Shown: one piece after another, positions 51,117 through 59,228 of the stretch
Layout of the letters: every line of letters starts with the position of its first letter
How positions within the stretch are numbered: position 1 is the first letter of the stretch
NCBI RefSeq assembly: GCF_025642135.1
Contig: NZ_CP106793.1
Location: 6,540,001 to 6,604,000 of the forward strand
Length of the DNA stretch: 64,000 bases
DNA from: Streptomyces cynarae
GTDB taxonomy: Bacteria > Actinomycetota > Actinomycetes > Streptomycetales > Streptomycetaceae
Reading direction: 5' to 3'
Made by a program: the position numbers and the translations under genes
The notes under the pieces: model-generated
The model's database searches: none
Told to the model about the DNA's origin: nothing
Seen by the model: only the letters and a program-made list of their open reading frames with translations

Positions 51117-52259
51117 ATGGGTGTGGCCCTGACCAAGGGCGGCAACGTGTCGCTGAGCAAGCAGGCCCCCGGCCTGACTGCCGTGACGGTGGGAGTGGGC
51201 TGGCAGGCGGGCACGGCCTACGAGCCGGATGCCGGCGCACTGCTGTGCGACCGGAGCGGCAAGGTGCCGTCAGACGAGCACTTCGTCTTCTCCGGCAACC
51301 CGAGCAGCCCGGACGGTACGGTCCGCCACTTCGGCAGCGGCGGCCCGGCCGGCGGGGACGACCAGCAGATCCACGTCGACCTCCTGGGAGTCCCGGGTGA
51401 GGTCACGAAGATCGTCTTTTTGGTGTGGCTCTACGACGTCCCGGCCCGCGGCCGGGCCTTCGAGGACCTCGGCAGCGCCCATATCCGGGTCGTCGACGAG
51501 GACGGCGGCGCCGAACTGGCCCGCTACGACCTCGCGACCGCCGGTCTGTCCGCAGAAACCGCCCTGGTCTTCGGCGAGTTGTACCGGCACGGCGCGGAGT
51601 GGAAGTTCCGCGCCGTCGGCCAGGGCTACGCCTCCGGACTGGCGGGCATCGCCACCGACTACGGCGTGAACGTGCCGAAGGAGAGCGGGAGCCCGGCGCC
51701 ACCCGTCACCGTCCCGGAGTCCGCGGCGAAGACCGGTCCGTCGTTTCCGTCCGCCCCCACCACCGCCCCGCAGCCGCAGCCGCAGGCGGTCACCGCGCCG
51801 CCGCAACCCCCAGGGAGTTCCCCCGTGACGTGCTTCTTCGACCCGACCCACGGCCCCGGCATGACCACGGTGACCTGGTCGCCGCAGTGGGGCGTGCCCC
51901 GGCAGATCCAGACCTGCGGCGGCTGTGCGCAGCGCGTGCAGACGACGGTGCCGCCGTTCTACACCCCACCCCAGCAGGGCTACCCGCAGCCCGTTCAGCA
52001 GGGCTACCCGCAGCCCGTTCAGCAGGGCTACCCGCAGCCCGTGCAGCAGGGGTATCCGCAGCCCGCGCAGCAGGGTTACCCGCAGCAGGGCCATCCCGAC
52101 CAGTACGTGGACCACCACCAGCACGGGGGCGGCCGCCGCTTCGGCACGGGGGCGCTCATCGGTGCGGGCGCTGCCGGACTGATCGGCGGTGCGCTGCTCA
52201 ACGAGGCGTTCGATGACGACGAACCGGAGGTCGTGGTCAACAACTACTACGAGGAATGA
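51117..52259 (+). CDS. TerD family protein with Gln/Pro-rich repeats
   Basis: A 380-residue protein. The TerD domain (1-185) begins MGVALTKGGNVSLSKQAPGL and contains HFVFSGNPSSPDGTVRHFG and FLVWLYDVPARGRAFEDLGSAHIRVVD; TerD proteins bind calcium and occur in tellurite/stress clusters. A proline linker (190-236) precedes a short Cys/His element with C239, H245, C267 and C270, which could bind zinc. Next come four to five QQGYPQP(V/A) repeats (286-325) and a glycine-zipper helix (344-362). The ATG at 51117 has GGAGG 6 bases upstream; an upstream in-frame start is unlikely. No other ter genes are adjacent. Confidence 0.88.
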   Translation: MGVALTKGGNVSLSKQAPGLTAVTVGVGWQAGTAYEPDAGALLCDRSGKVPSDEHFVFSGNPSSPDGTVRHFGSGGPAGGDDQQIHVDLLGVPGEVTKIVFLVWLYDVPARGRAFEDLGSAHIRVVDEDGGAELARYDLATAGLSAETALVFGELYRHGAEWKFRAVGQGYASGLAGIATDYGVNVPKESGSPAPPVTVPESAAKTGPSFPSAPTTAPQPQPQAVTAPPQPPGSSPVTCFFDPTHGPGMTTVTWSPQWGVPRQIQTCGGCAQRVQTTVPPFYTPPQQGYPQPVQQGYPQPVQQGYPQPVQQGYPQPAQQGYPQQGHPDQYVDHHQHGGGRRFGTGALIGAGAAGLIGGALLNEAFDDDEPEVVVNNYYEE

Positions 52260-52445
52260 CGGTGCGGGCGGCGAACCGGAGGGGACCTCGGGCTTCGCGC
52301 CCCGCGCACGCCACCGACTGTCGCTCACACGGGCCTTGATGCGCCAGGTGTAGACGGGGCGGGAGTACGTTTCGGTCCGGGCACGCGGTACGTCGGGTGC
52401 CCGCCGGTTCCCCGGTGCGAAGGAGCAGGGGGAGAGGGGTGAGAG

Positions 52446-53120
52446 ATGGCCGAGTCCCGGCTACGGCGCAAGTGGCTTCCCGTGCTGGTGCTGGCCATCG
52501 CCCTGTACGTCATCGTCCGTGCCGCCGGCACCCCGCAGTCCAGCGCGCCGCCCCCGGCCGCTGCGTCCACCCCCGCCTCCACCCCGTCCTCCGCCTCGCC
52601 CTCTCCGGGTCCGTCCGCGTCGAAGAGCACGTCGGCGTACGACCCGGCCGACTACGCCCCGCAGGTCCGGGCCCGGGCCCGCCAGGCGGGGGTCGACGCC
52701 CGGCTGCTGATGGCGATCCTCTACAACGAGGCCTACAAACCGCACGATCCGGCCCTGGAACGGGCCTGGCAGAAGTACAAGCCGGACGCCTCCTTCGGCA
52801 TCGCCGACATGCACCGCGCCACCTTCGACGCGGTCAAACAGGGCCGGGACTTCGCCGGCCGTCGCTGGGAGGAACTGCCCGACGACCGGGACCTGGCCAT
52901 CGAGTCCGCGGCCTGGTATCTGCACGATCTGGCCGCGCAACTGCCCGCCACCTGGCCCGCCTCCTACACCAAGGACGACCTGCTGGCCCTCGGCTACAAC
53001 GCCGGCGTGGGCAACATGCTCGCCTTCGCGCGCGGAGCGACCCCGGGCACCCAGGCCCGCTCCTACCTCGACCGCCTGCACGCCAACTGGACGAAGGCAG
53101 GCCAGGCGGTCGGCGCGTAG
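52446..53120 (+). CDS. Membrane-anchored SLT-type lytic transglycosylase-like protein
   Basis: A 224-residue protein with an N-terminal helix (10-27), a Ser/Pro/Ala-rich linker (30-62) and an SLT-like domain. LLMAILYNEAYKP carries the candidate catalytic glutamate E95, SFGIADMH replaces the usual GLMQ motif, and LLALGYNAGVGNM is the conserved tyrosine-asparagine element. It would cleave glycan strands outside the membrane. It converges with the LCP gene 7 bases away. Confidence 0.82.
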   Translation: MAESRLRRKWLPVLVLAIALYVIVRAAGTPQSSAPPPAAASTPASTPSSASPSPGPSASKSTSAYDPADYAPQVRARARQAGVDARLLMAILYNEAYKPHDPALERAWQKYKPDASFGIADMHRATFDAVKQGRDFAGRRWEELPDDRDLAIESAAWYLHDLAAQLPATWPASYTKDDLLALGYNAGVGNMLAFARGATPGTQARSYLDRLHANWTKAGQAVGA

Positions 53121-53127
53121 CGTTCTG

Positions 53128-54654
53128 TCACCCGTACGAGAGGTCGGAGCACGGGTCGGCGTCGGCGGAGCGGGCGTCGGCCGCCACCGAGGAGGGCAGG
53201 GCGGTGGGTGTGGGGGAGGCCGAGGGGGCGGCGGTGGCGTAGGTCCGGCCGAGGACGACGTCGATGCCCGAGCCGGTGAGGGGCTCCAGCTGTGCGCCGG
53301 GGAAGAGCCGGGCGACCGTTTCGGCCCGGGTCTTCAGGCCCGCGCCGTACTCGATGAGGGTGGTGGCGTGGTCCTGGCTGCTCGCGTTGGCGGTGCCGGT
53401 GACCGTGAAGCCGTGCCGGGTCAGGGTGGCCGCGGCGCGGGAGGCCAGGCCGCCGGTGGTGGTGCCGTTGTAGACCGCCACGTCGATACCGGCCCCGGAG
53501 ACGTCCGCGCTCGGGCTCGGTGAGGCGGAGGCGGCGGCCTTGCCCTTCGTGCCGGCGGCGTTCCTGCCGTCGATCGTGCGGTCCGCCCTGAGCCCGGCCC
53601 ACAGCTCCGACGCGTCCGGCTCGACGATCGCCACGCGCTCGCCGACGTACCGCCAGGGGATGGTGACGAACTTGGTGTTGTGCAGGTCGATGTCCTTCAG
53701 CGACATCGCGAAGGAGATCAGCTTGTTCGCCGAGCCGAGTCCGGGATCGACGGTCAAGGACTTGGTGGCGGCTTCGGCGAGCGGCAGCAGGTTGGCCGGG
53801 GTGAGCCCGTCGCTCTTCACCTTCTTGATGAGACCGGCCACGAACGCCTGCTGACGCTTGATCCGGCCTATGTCCGACCCGTCCCCGATGCCGTGCCGGA
53901 TGCGCACGTAGTCCAGGGCCTTCTGCCCCGACACGGTCTGCACGCCCTTCTTGAACAACAGCGCGCCCCGGGTGCTGAGGTTGGGGTTCAGATCGTTCTG
54001 GTACACGTCCTGCGGCACGCACACCCGCACCCCGCCGACCGCGTCCGTCAGGGCCGCGAAGCCCTTGAAGTCGACGACGACCGTGTGGTCGACGCGCAGC
54101 CCGGTGAGGCTCTCGACGGTGTTCTGGGTGCAGGCGGGGTTGCCCTTGGCGGTCTCCCCGACCGAATAGGCCGCGTTGAACATCGTGTTCGGCTGCGCCT
54201 TGGTCCACGTGCCGTCCGGGAGTCTGCACGGCGGGATGGTCACCAGTGTGTCGCGGGGGATCGAGACGGCGACGGCGTGCCGGTGGTCGGCGTAGATGTG
54301 CAGCAGGAAGGTGGTGTCGGAGCGGCCTATGTCGTTGCTGTCGCCGCCGCCGAGCGCGGAGTTGCCGTCGGTGCGCGCGTCCGTGCCGATGACGAGGACG
54401 TTCTCGCCCTTCGACGCCCCGGCCACCGGGCGGGTCTTGGACAGCCCCCCGGCGTCGAAGGTGTCGATGTCGCCGTTCAGTTTGAGGTAGATCCATCCCA
54501 GGCCGGCCGTGCCGAGTACCACGACGGTGAGCGCGACGGCCAGGGCTATGCGCAGCGTGCCCCGCTTGCGGCGCCGTGCGGCACCGCCGCGGTGGCTCGG
54601 GGGCTCGCTCCCCCGGCGGTGGCGGGACGGGGTGGCCTGGCGGCTCGTCGGCAT
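53128..54654 (-). CDS. LytR-CpsA-Psr (LCP) family cell-wall glycopolymer transferase
   Basis: A 508-residue protein with a cytoplasmic basic N-terminus, one membrane helix (about 34-57), an LCP domain (about 80-300) with GTDART, GRSDTTFLLHI, SIPRDT, DFKGF and YVRIRHGIGDGSDIGRIKRQQ, and a C-terminal LytR_C domain (about 385-475: IDVAVYNGTTTGGLASRAAATLTRHGF). LCP enzymes move glycopolymers from lipid carriers to peptidoglycan. The ATG at 54654 has GAGGGCG 8 bases upstream; an ATG at 54681 is the alternative. It is divergent from a tatA-like gene. Confidence 0.92.
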   Translation of the reverse strand: MPTSRQATPSRHRRGSEPPSHRGGAARRRKRGTLRIALAVALTVVVLGTAGLGWIYLKLNGDIDTFDAGGLSKTRPVAGASKGENVLVIGTDARTDGNSALGGGDSNDIGRSDTTFLLHIYADHRHAVAVSIPRDTLVTIPPCRLPDGTWTKAQPNTMFNAAYSVGETAKGNPACTQNTVESLTGLRVDHTVVVDFKGFAALTDAVGGVRVCVPQDVYQNDLNPNLSTRGALLFKKGVQTVSGQKALDYVRIRHGIGDGSDIGRIKRQQAFVAGLIKKVKSDGLTPANLLPLAEAATKSLTVDPGLGSANKLISFAMSLKDIDLHNTKFVTIPWRYVGERVAIVEPDASELWAGLRADRTIDGRNAAGTKGKAAASASPSPSADVSGAGIDVAVYNGTTTGGLASRAAATLTRHGFTVTGTANASSQDHATTLIEYGAGLKTRAETVARLFPGAQLEPLTGSGIDVVLGRTYATAAPSASPTPTALPSSVAADARSADADPCSDLSYG

Positions 54655-54711
54655 GGCTGCGCCCTCATCCGTGAGACTCATACGGAGGGGACGACCGGCC
54701 CCACCTGATGG

Positions 54712-54735
54712 TTGTACAGTTGCGCAATGTAGCAA
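54712..54735. promoter_or_regulatory. 24-bp imperfect dyad between LCP and tatA genes
   Basis: A TTGCGCAA core at 54720-54727 is flanked by partly symmetrical arms (TTGTACAG left, TGTAGCAA right). It lies 58 bases before the LCP start and 67 before the tatA start, well placed for a divergent operator. Confidence 0.45.
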
Positions 54736-54801
54736 TAATCTCAGGTGGTGCCGCGCACCCGGCGGGCACCCCGGTCCGAAGAAGAGAAGGGGTGGGCGGG
54801 G

Positions 54802-55068
54802 ATGCTCCGCAACGGCCTGGAACCCTGGCATCTGCTGATCGTGGCGATCATCATCATCCTGCTGTTCGGCTCCAGGAAGCTCCCGGACACCGCTCGCGCG
54901 CTGGGCAAGTCGATGCGCATCCTCAAGAGCGAGGCCAAGGCCATGAAGGAGGACGGCGACACCGCCCGGTCCGCCTCGGCCGAGCCGTCGGCGCAGCGCC
55001 TGATCCAGGCGGCCCCCGGGGAGACGGCCTCGGCCCGCCCTGTGGGGGAGAGCGACGCGGTCAACTGA
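54802..55068 (+). CDS. tatA: TatA/E-like twin-arginine translocase subunit
   Basis: An 88-residue protein with one N-terminal transmembrane helix (EPWHLLIVAIIIILLFG), the hinge FGSRKLPDTARALGKSM and an amphipathic helix followed by a disordered tail, the TatA/E layout. TatA oligomers form the pore for folded Tat substrates. It lacks tatC or tatB nearby, so it is probably a second TatA in the genome. The ATG at 54802 is preceded by GGGCGGGG; a start at 54745 would add a non-conserved arginine-rich leader. Confidence 0.88.
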   Translation: MLRNGLEPWHLLIVAIIIILLFGSRKLPDTARALGKSMRILKSEAKAMKEDGDTARSASAEPSAQRLIQAAPGETASARPVGESDAVN

Positions 55069-55128
55069 ACTCCCGGGCGCCGTCCCGGAAGTTGACGGAG
55101 TGTCAGACGCCTGCCGGGCCGAGCCGTG

Positions 55129-56031
55129 TCACACCAGCGCGTGCCCCAGCAGTCGCAGTAGATCCCCCGTGGCGTCCGCCGCCCCCAGCGCCGGCAGAGC
55201 ACCCAGCGCCAGTGTGGTCGCGGCCAGCGGCCACAGGTGCGGGGGCGGGCCCGCCTGGAGGGCGGCGATGCGGCGGGTGACCGCGCGGTCGGTGAAGGTC
55301 AACGCGCACGCCGGAGCGCGGCGCCCGGCGCTGAGCGCGGCGCGCGCCAGGGCACGGGCCGTGGTGCCACGGTCCCCGACCGCGTCGGCCGCCCGCTCGT
55401 CCGCCCACCGCTCCACCAGGAACGTCACCGTGGTGTGGACGGGCGCCAGCAGGGGATCGGCCGCCGCGGCGAGCGCCACGGCCGTCGACAGGAGCGCGTG
55501 CCGGTGGGTCAGATGCGCCCGCTCGTGCGCCAGCAGCACCCGGCGCTCCGCCGGTTCCAGCGCGCTCAGCATCGCCGAGGTGACCAGGATCCGGCCCGGC
55601 GCGCCGCCACTGCCGGGGATGGCGAACGCCCGCGGCACGGGTGAGGCGGCGACGACCAGTTCCGTGTCCGGTGGCTGCCCGGCGCACAGTGCCCGCAGCG
55701 TGCGGCGCGTCACGCGTTCCGCGCGGACGGCCCGGTACAGGCGCAGGGCCACCCCTGCGAGAGTCAGGATCGCGGCGACGGCGATCGCCTCCGGGACCGG
55801 GTCCGGCAGTCGGTGGCCGTCCTCGCGGGCGTCCGCGGCGACCGGCGGCACCTGGCCCACCAGGGTGATCGCGAGCAGCGCCAGCGACCAGACGGTGGCG
55901 GCCGCGGTGAACACGGCGGAGACCGTCAGTACCCGGGCCGCGAGCGCGGGCGCCACTCGCCGGCCGACCAGCGGGCTGAGGGCGGCCAGCAGCAGCGACA
56001 GCAGGAGCGGGATGTAGACGTCGATCTTCAT
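55129..56031 (-). CDS. M56 family membrane metallopeptidase (BlaR1-like)
   Basis: A 300-residue membrane protein with about four helices and a cytosolic zinc motif HERAH (HExxH, 169-173), followed by a downstream ERWADERAAD (third ligand glutamate region). It lacks the extracellular penicillin-binding sensor of BlaR1/MecR1, so its signal is not a beta-lactam bound that way. In the family the peptidase inactivates the co-encoded BlaI repressor. The ATG overlaps the stop of the blaI gene (ATGA). Confidence 0.9.
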   Translation of the reverse strand: MKIDVYIPLLLSLLLAALSPLVGRRVAPALAARVLTVSAVFTAAATVWSLALLAITLVGQVPPVAADAREDGHRLPDPVPEAIAVAAILTLAGVALRLYRAVRAERVTRRTLRALCAGQPPDTELVVAASPVPRAFAIPGSGGAPGRILVTSAMLSALEPAERRVLLAHERAHLTHRHALLSTAVALAAAADPLLAPVHTTVTFLVERWADERAADAVGDRGTTARALARAALSAGRRAPACALTFTDRAVTRRIAALQAGPPPHLWPLAATTLALGALPALGAADATGDLLRLLGHALV

Positions 56032-56429
56032 GCGCCACCACCCTCGCGGAGGGGGCGCCCGCCGAGCAGGTCGCGCAGCGCCTGTTCCTCCTCGGGGCTG
56101 AGGCCGGAGACGAACTGCTGGAGCGTGGCGATCGGGTCCGGGCCGCGGTCCAGTGCCTCGTGCATCGCCTCGGCGGTCAGTTCGGCCGCGTTCTTCGCGG
56201 GACGGTACGCGCCGCGCCGCCCGTCCACGTCCCGCAGCACCAGCCCCTTGTCGTACAGCCGTTTGAGGATGGTGTGCACGGTGTTGTAGGCGAGGCCTCC
56301 GCGAATCTCGGCCTGGATCTCGGCCGGGGTGAGCGCCTCCTCGGTGGCCCACAGCGTCGCGAGCACCTCGCTCTCCAGCTCACCGCTGCTGCGTCGTTCC
56401 GCCCTGCCCCCAGAGCCCCTGCCGGCCAT
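56028..56429 (-). CDS. BlaI/MecI/CopY family transcriptional repressor
   Basis: A 133-residue winged-helix repressor: ELESEVLATLWATEEALTPAEIQAEI, GLAYNTVHTILKRLYDKGLVLRDVDGRRGAYRPA, then a dimerisation helix ending LSPEEEQALRDLLGGR. It is paired with the M56 protease. A TAC-N5-GTA inverted repeat lies directly before its start, and two more lie before the divergent membrane-protein gene 56690, so it probably controls both. Confidence 0.92.
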   Translation of the reverse strand: MAGRGSGGRAERRSSGELESEVLATLWATEEALTPAEIQAEIRGGLAYNTVHTILKRLYDKGLVLRDVDGRRGAYRPAKNAAELTAEAMHEALDRGPDPIATLQQFVSGLSPEEEQALRDLLGGRPLREGGGA

Positions 56430-56437
56430 GCCCGTAA

Positions 56438-56454
56438 CCTTACAGCGCGTAGGG
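56438..56454. promoter_or_regulatory. BlaI-type operator 1 (blaI promoter)
   Basis: CCTTACAGCGCGTAGGG: arms CC-TAC and GTA-GG around 5 bases, ending 8 bases before the blaI start on the minus strand. Confidence 0.6.
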
Positions 56455-56632
56455 GCTCGCGGGCGGTCGGCCGGAGCCGTGCCGCCCGCGCACCGCCACG
56501 GCCCGGCTCACTCCAACGGAGCAACACCACCCACGGGCAGGCCGGGTGACCGCCGTTTTCGCGCTGCACCCCGTGGCCGTGCGCGTTAGCTTGTCCGTGT
56601 TTTACCTGCTTCTTTCCTGATTTCCATCGTCA

Positions 56633-56651
56633 ACCCTACGGCTTGTAGGGT
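56633..56651. promoter_or_regulatory. BlaI-type operator 2
   Basis: ACCCTACGGCTTGTAGGGT is a perfect inverted repeat with a 5-base centre, 38 bases before the start at 56690. Confidence 0.65.
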
Positions 56652-56657
56652 GTGATG

Positions 56658-56676
56658 CCCCTGCGGCCCGTAGGGG
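56658..56676. promoter_or_regulatory. BlaI-type operator 3
   Basis: CCCCTGCGGCCCGTAGGGG has the same arms and 5-base spacing with one mismatch (TGC for TAC), 25 bases centre to centre from operator 2 and 13 bases before the ATG at 56690. Confidence 0.6.
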
Positions 56677-56689
56677 TGAGAGGTGGGTC

Positions 56690-58201
56690 ATGGCCAACAG
56701 CTCGCGCACCACGCTCGCAGGCGTCCGCCGGCTCGCAGCGCCGTCGGTCGCAGGCATGTCGTGGCGGGACCGCGGCCAGGGCCTGATCGCCGCGGTCGCG
56801 GGCGCCTTCGCGCTGGCGCAGCTCGTCCTCGTACGGCCGGGCATGGGACTCGGCTGGGACGAGACGGTCTATGTCAGCCAGATCAGCGCCCACGCCCCCG
56901 CCGCGTACTTCAGCGCCCCCCGTGCGCGAGGCATATCGCTGCTGATCGCCCCCGTCACCTGGTGGTCCTCCTCCACCGCACTGCTCAGGGTCTATCTGGC
57001 GGTGCTCTCCTCGGCCGCCCTGTTCGTCGCGCTGCGCGTCTGGCGCGGGCTGTTCCCGCCCCGCGTCATCGCCCTCGGGGGCGCCCTGTTCGCGAGCCTG
57101 TGGGTGACCCTGTTCTACGGCCCGCAGGTCATGCCCAACTACTGGGTCGCGATCGGTGCCCTGGCCGGCACCGGCTGTTTCCTGCGCGCCCACGCCGACA
57201 GCACCGACCGGGCGGCCCTGTGGGGACTCGCCGCGGGCGCGGCGCTGATGACGTGGATGCGGCCCACCGACGGTGCCTGGATCACCGCGCCGCTGCTGGC
57301 CCTGGCGCTGTTCTTCCCCCGGTGGCGCAGGCTGCGGCTGCTGCTGGCGCTGGTGGGCGGGCTCGTCGCCGGCGCGGCCGAGTGGATCATCGAGGCCTAC
57401 GTCGACTACGGCAGCCTCCTGCACCGCCTCGCCGAGGGCTCCCGGATACAGGGCGGCCTGGGCTGGAGCATCGCCATAGGCGACCAGTTGCGCAGCCTCG
57501 GCGGGCGCGCCCTGTGCCGTCCGTGCGCCGGTCCGCTGCCCAACCCGGCGGTGACCGCCTGGTGGTTCGTGCTGCCCCTGCTCGTCGTGCTCGCGGCGGC
57601 CGTCGCGCTCCGGGCCCGCCGCCCGGCACCCCCTTCCCGCACCCTGGTGCCCCTGGCGTGCGCGGCGACGGCGGCCTTCCCGTACCTCTTCCTCATCGGC
57701 TACGCCGCGCCCCGCTTCCTGCTCCCCTCCTACGCCCTGCTCGCGATCCCCGTCGCCGACGCTCTCCTGCACCTGGTCACCGGGCCGGACGGCCGGTGGC
57801 GCCCGGTCACCGCGACGCTGGTGGCGATCGGGCTCGCCGGGCATCTGGCGGTCCAGTTCGAGGTACTGCACCGCACGGTGGCCCGTACCACCGCCGACCA
57901 CCGGGGCTGGTCCCGCACCGCAGCCGAACTGCACCGGCTCGGGGTCCGTCCGCCCTGCCTGCTCACCGGGAACGAGGCCGTCCCCATCGCCTTCTACGCC
58001 GGCTGCGCCTCCGCGGCCACCAGCGGCCACAACGCCAACACCACCACCGCGGGCATCGCGAGCACCGCCGGGCGCATCCCCGTCGCCTACCTGGGCGCCC
58101 CCGAGGGCCGCCCGCCGTCGTACACCCGCGGCTGGGAGGCCCACACCGTCGACGGCGTCCGCATCCTCGTCTCGCCCTCGGCGAGGAGAGGACGCGGATG
58201 A
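56690..58201 (+). CDS. Polytopic membrane protein, GT-C glycosyltransferase-like
   Basis: A 503-residue protein with about 10-12 transmembrane helices. An early acidic pair sits in GMGLGWDETVYVSQI (about 50-65), between the first helix and the next, the position of the catalytic DE/DD motif in ArnT/PMT-type GT-C enzymes. A soluble C-terminal part (about 400-503) follows. If it is a GT-C enzyme it would use a polyprenyl-phosphate sugar outside the membrane; the substrate is unknown. Operators 2 and 3 cover its promoter. The stop overlaps the next gene (ATGA). Confidence 0.72.
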   Translation: MANSSRTTLAGVRRLAAPSVAGMSWRDRGQGLIAAVAGAFALAQLVLVRPGMGLGWDETVYVSQISAHAPAAYFSAPRARGISLLIAPVTWWSSSTALLRVYLAVLSSAALFVALRVWRGLFPPRVIALGGALFASLWVTLFYGPQVMPNYWVAIGALAGTGCFLRAHADSTDRAALWGLAAGAALMTWMRPTDGAWITAPLLALALFFPRWRRLRLLLALVGGLVAGAAEWIIEAYVDYGSLLHRLAEGSRIQGGLGWSIAIGDQLRSLGGRALCRPCAGPLPNPAVTAWWFVLPLLVVLAAAVALRARRPAPPSRTLVPLACAATAAFPYLFLIGYAAPRFLLPSYALLAIPVADALLHLVTGPDGRWRPVTATLVAIGLAGHLAVQFEVLHRTVARTTADHRGWSRTAAELHRLGVRPPCLLTGNEAVPIAFYAGCASAATSGHNANTTTAGIASTAGRIPVAYLGAPEGRPPSYTRGWEAHTVDGVRILVSPSARRGRG

Positions 58202-58653
58202 GTCCTCCGACGGCCACCGAGGCGGCGCCGGACACCAGGGTGGCGGCGACCGCCCGGACCGGGACCGCGATCCTGCGCCGCCGCGCCCACTGGCAGGCGG
58301 TTCTCACGCTCGCCGTGCTCGCCGCCGCGGCCCTGCTCGCCCTGCGCCACTGGCCGGTGATCGCGTCCGGCGCGGACCGGCTCACCGGTGCCGACCCGGG
58401 CTGGCTGCTGCTCGGGGCGACGGCCGCGACGGCGACCTGGGCGTGCTCGGCGCTCGCCCAGCAGGGCGCGGTGACCGAGGCGCTGCCCGGCGGGCGGTTG
58501 GTGGCAGTGCAGTTCGCCGCGTCCGCCGCCAACCATCTCCTGCCCGCGGGCGTCGGCGCGGGCGCCGTCAACCTGCGCTTCCTGACCCGCTGCGGGCTGC
58601 CGGTGACCCGCTCGGCGACCGCGCTCGCCGTCAAGGCCACCGCCGGGGCATGA
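58198..58653 (+). CDS. Lysylphosphatidylglycerol synthase-TM (YbhN-like) protein, N-terminal part of a split gene
   Basis: A 151-residue frame with three helices that ends at LAVKATAGA followed by TGA at 58651. It matches the front half of an LPG_synthase_TM (UPF0104) protein: WLLLGATAATATWACSALAQQGAV, VAVQFAASAANHLLPAGVGAGAVNLRFL. The remaining helices are in the next frame. Restoring one base near 58650 would join the two into a 325-residue protein of normal length. It may be a real lesion, a sequencing error, or coupled translation through ATGA. Confidence 0.7.
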   Translation: MSPPTATEAAPDTRVAATARTGTAILRRRAHWQAVLTLAVLAAAALLALRHWPVIASGADRLTGADPGWLLLGATAATATWACSALAQQGAVTEALPGGRLVAVQFAASAANHLLPAGVGAGAVNLRFLTRCGLPVTRSATALAVKATAGA

Positions 58654-59174
58654 CGCGCGGCGCGCTGATCGCCGTCCTCGCGCTCGCCGGGCCCGGGCTG
58701 CTGCGCCTGCCGCGCGCCTCCACGGTCCTGGTGGTGGCCGCCGTTCTGGTGGCCGCCGCGCTCACGCTGCTGCTGATCGGGCCGGTGCGCCGTGCCGCCG
58801 GGGCCGTGCTGGCGGACGTGCGGGCGGTGCACCGGCTGCCGGGGCGGGCGCTGGCCCTGTGGGGCGGCTCGCTCGCCTTCGCGTCACTGCACGCGCTGGT
58901 GGTGATCGCGGTGACCCGGTCCCTCGCCGTGCCGCTGCCGCCCGGGCGGGTGGCGCTGGCCTACTTCGTGGCGAGCAGCGCGGCGGTCCTGCTGCCGACC
59001 CCGGGCGGCATCGGCGGGCTGGACGCCGCCCTGGCCCTCGCCCTCTCGCTCAGCGGCGCACCCGGATCAGCGGCGGCCTCCGTGGTCCTCGGCTACCGCC
59101 TGCTGACGGTCTGGCTGCCGCTGCTGCCAGGGCTGCTGGTGCTGGGCCTGCTGGTACGGCGCAGGGTGCTGTGA
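58650..59174 (+). CDS. Lysylphosphatidylglycerol synthase-TM (YbhN-like) protein, C-terminal part of a split gene
   Basis: A 174-residue frame starting at an ATG that overlaps the previous stop (ATGA). It has about five helices and the family's signature end region: YFVASSAAVLLPTPGGIGGLDAALALAL and GYRLLTVWLPLLPGLL. Proteins of this family move lipids or polyprenyl carriers across membranes or accompany MprF. It is probably the second half of one gene broken by a one-base loss. It belongs to the operon with the GT-C-like gene. Confidence 0.7.
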   Translation: MTRGALIAVLALAGPGLLRLPRASTVLVVAAVLVAAALTLLLIGPVRRAAGAVLADVRAVHRLPGRALALWGGSLAFASLHALVVIAVTRSLAVPLPPGRVALAYFVASSAAVLLPTPGGIGGLDAALALALSLSGAPGSAAASVVLGYRLLTVWLPLLPGLLVLGLLVRRRVL

Positions 59175-59228
59175 CAGTGGTGCCCGCGGGGCGGCCGACC
59201 GGGGATCCCGAGACGCATGGCCCGCGCT

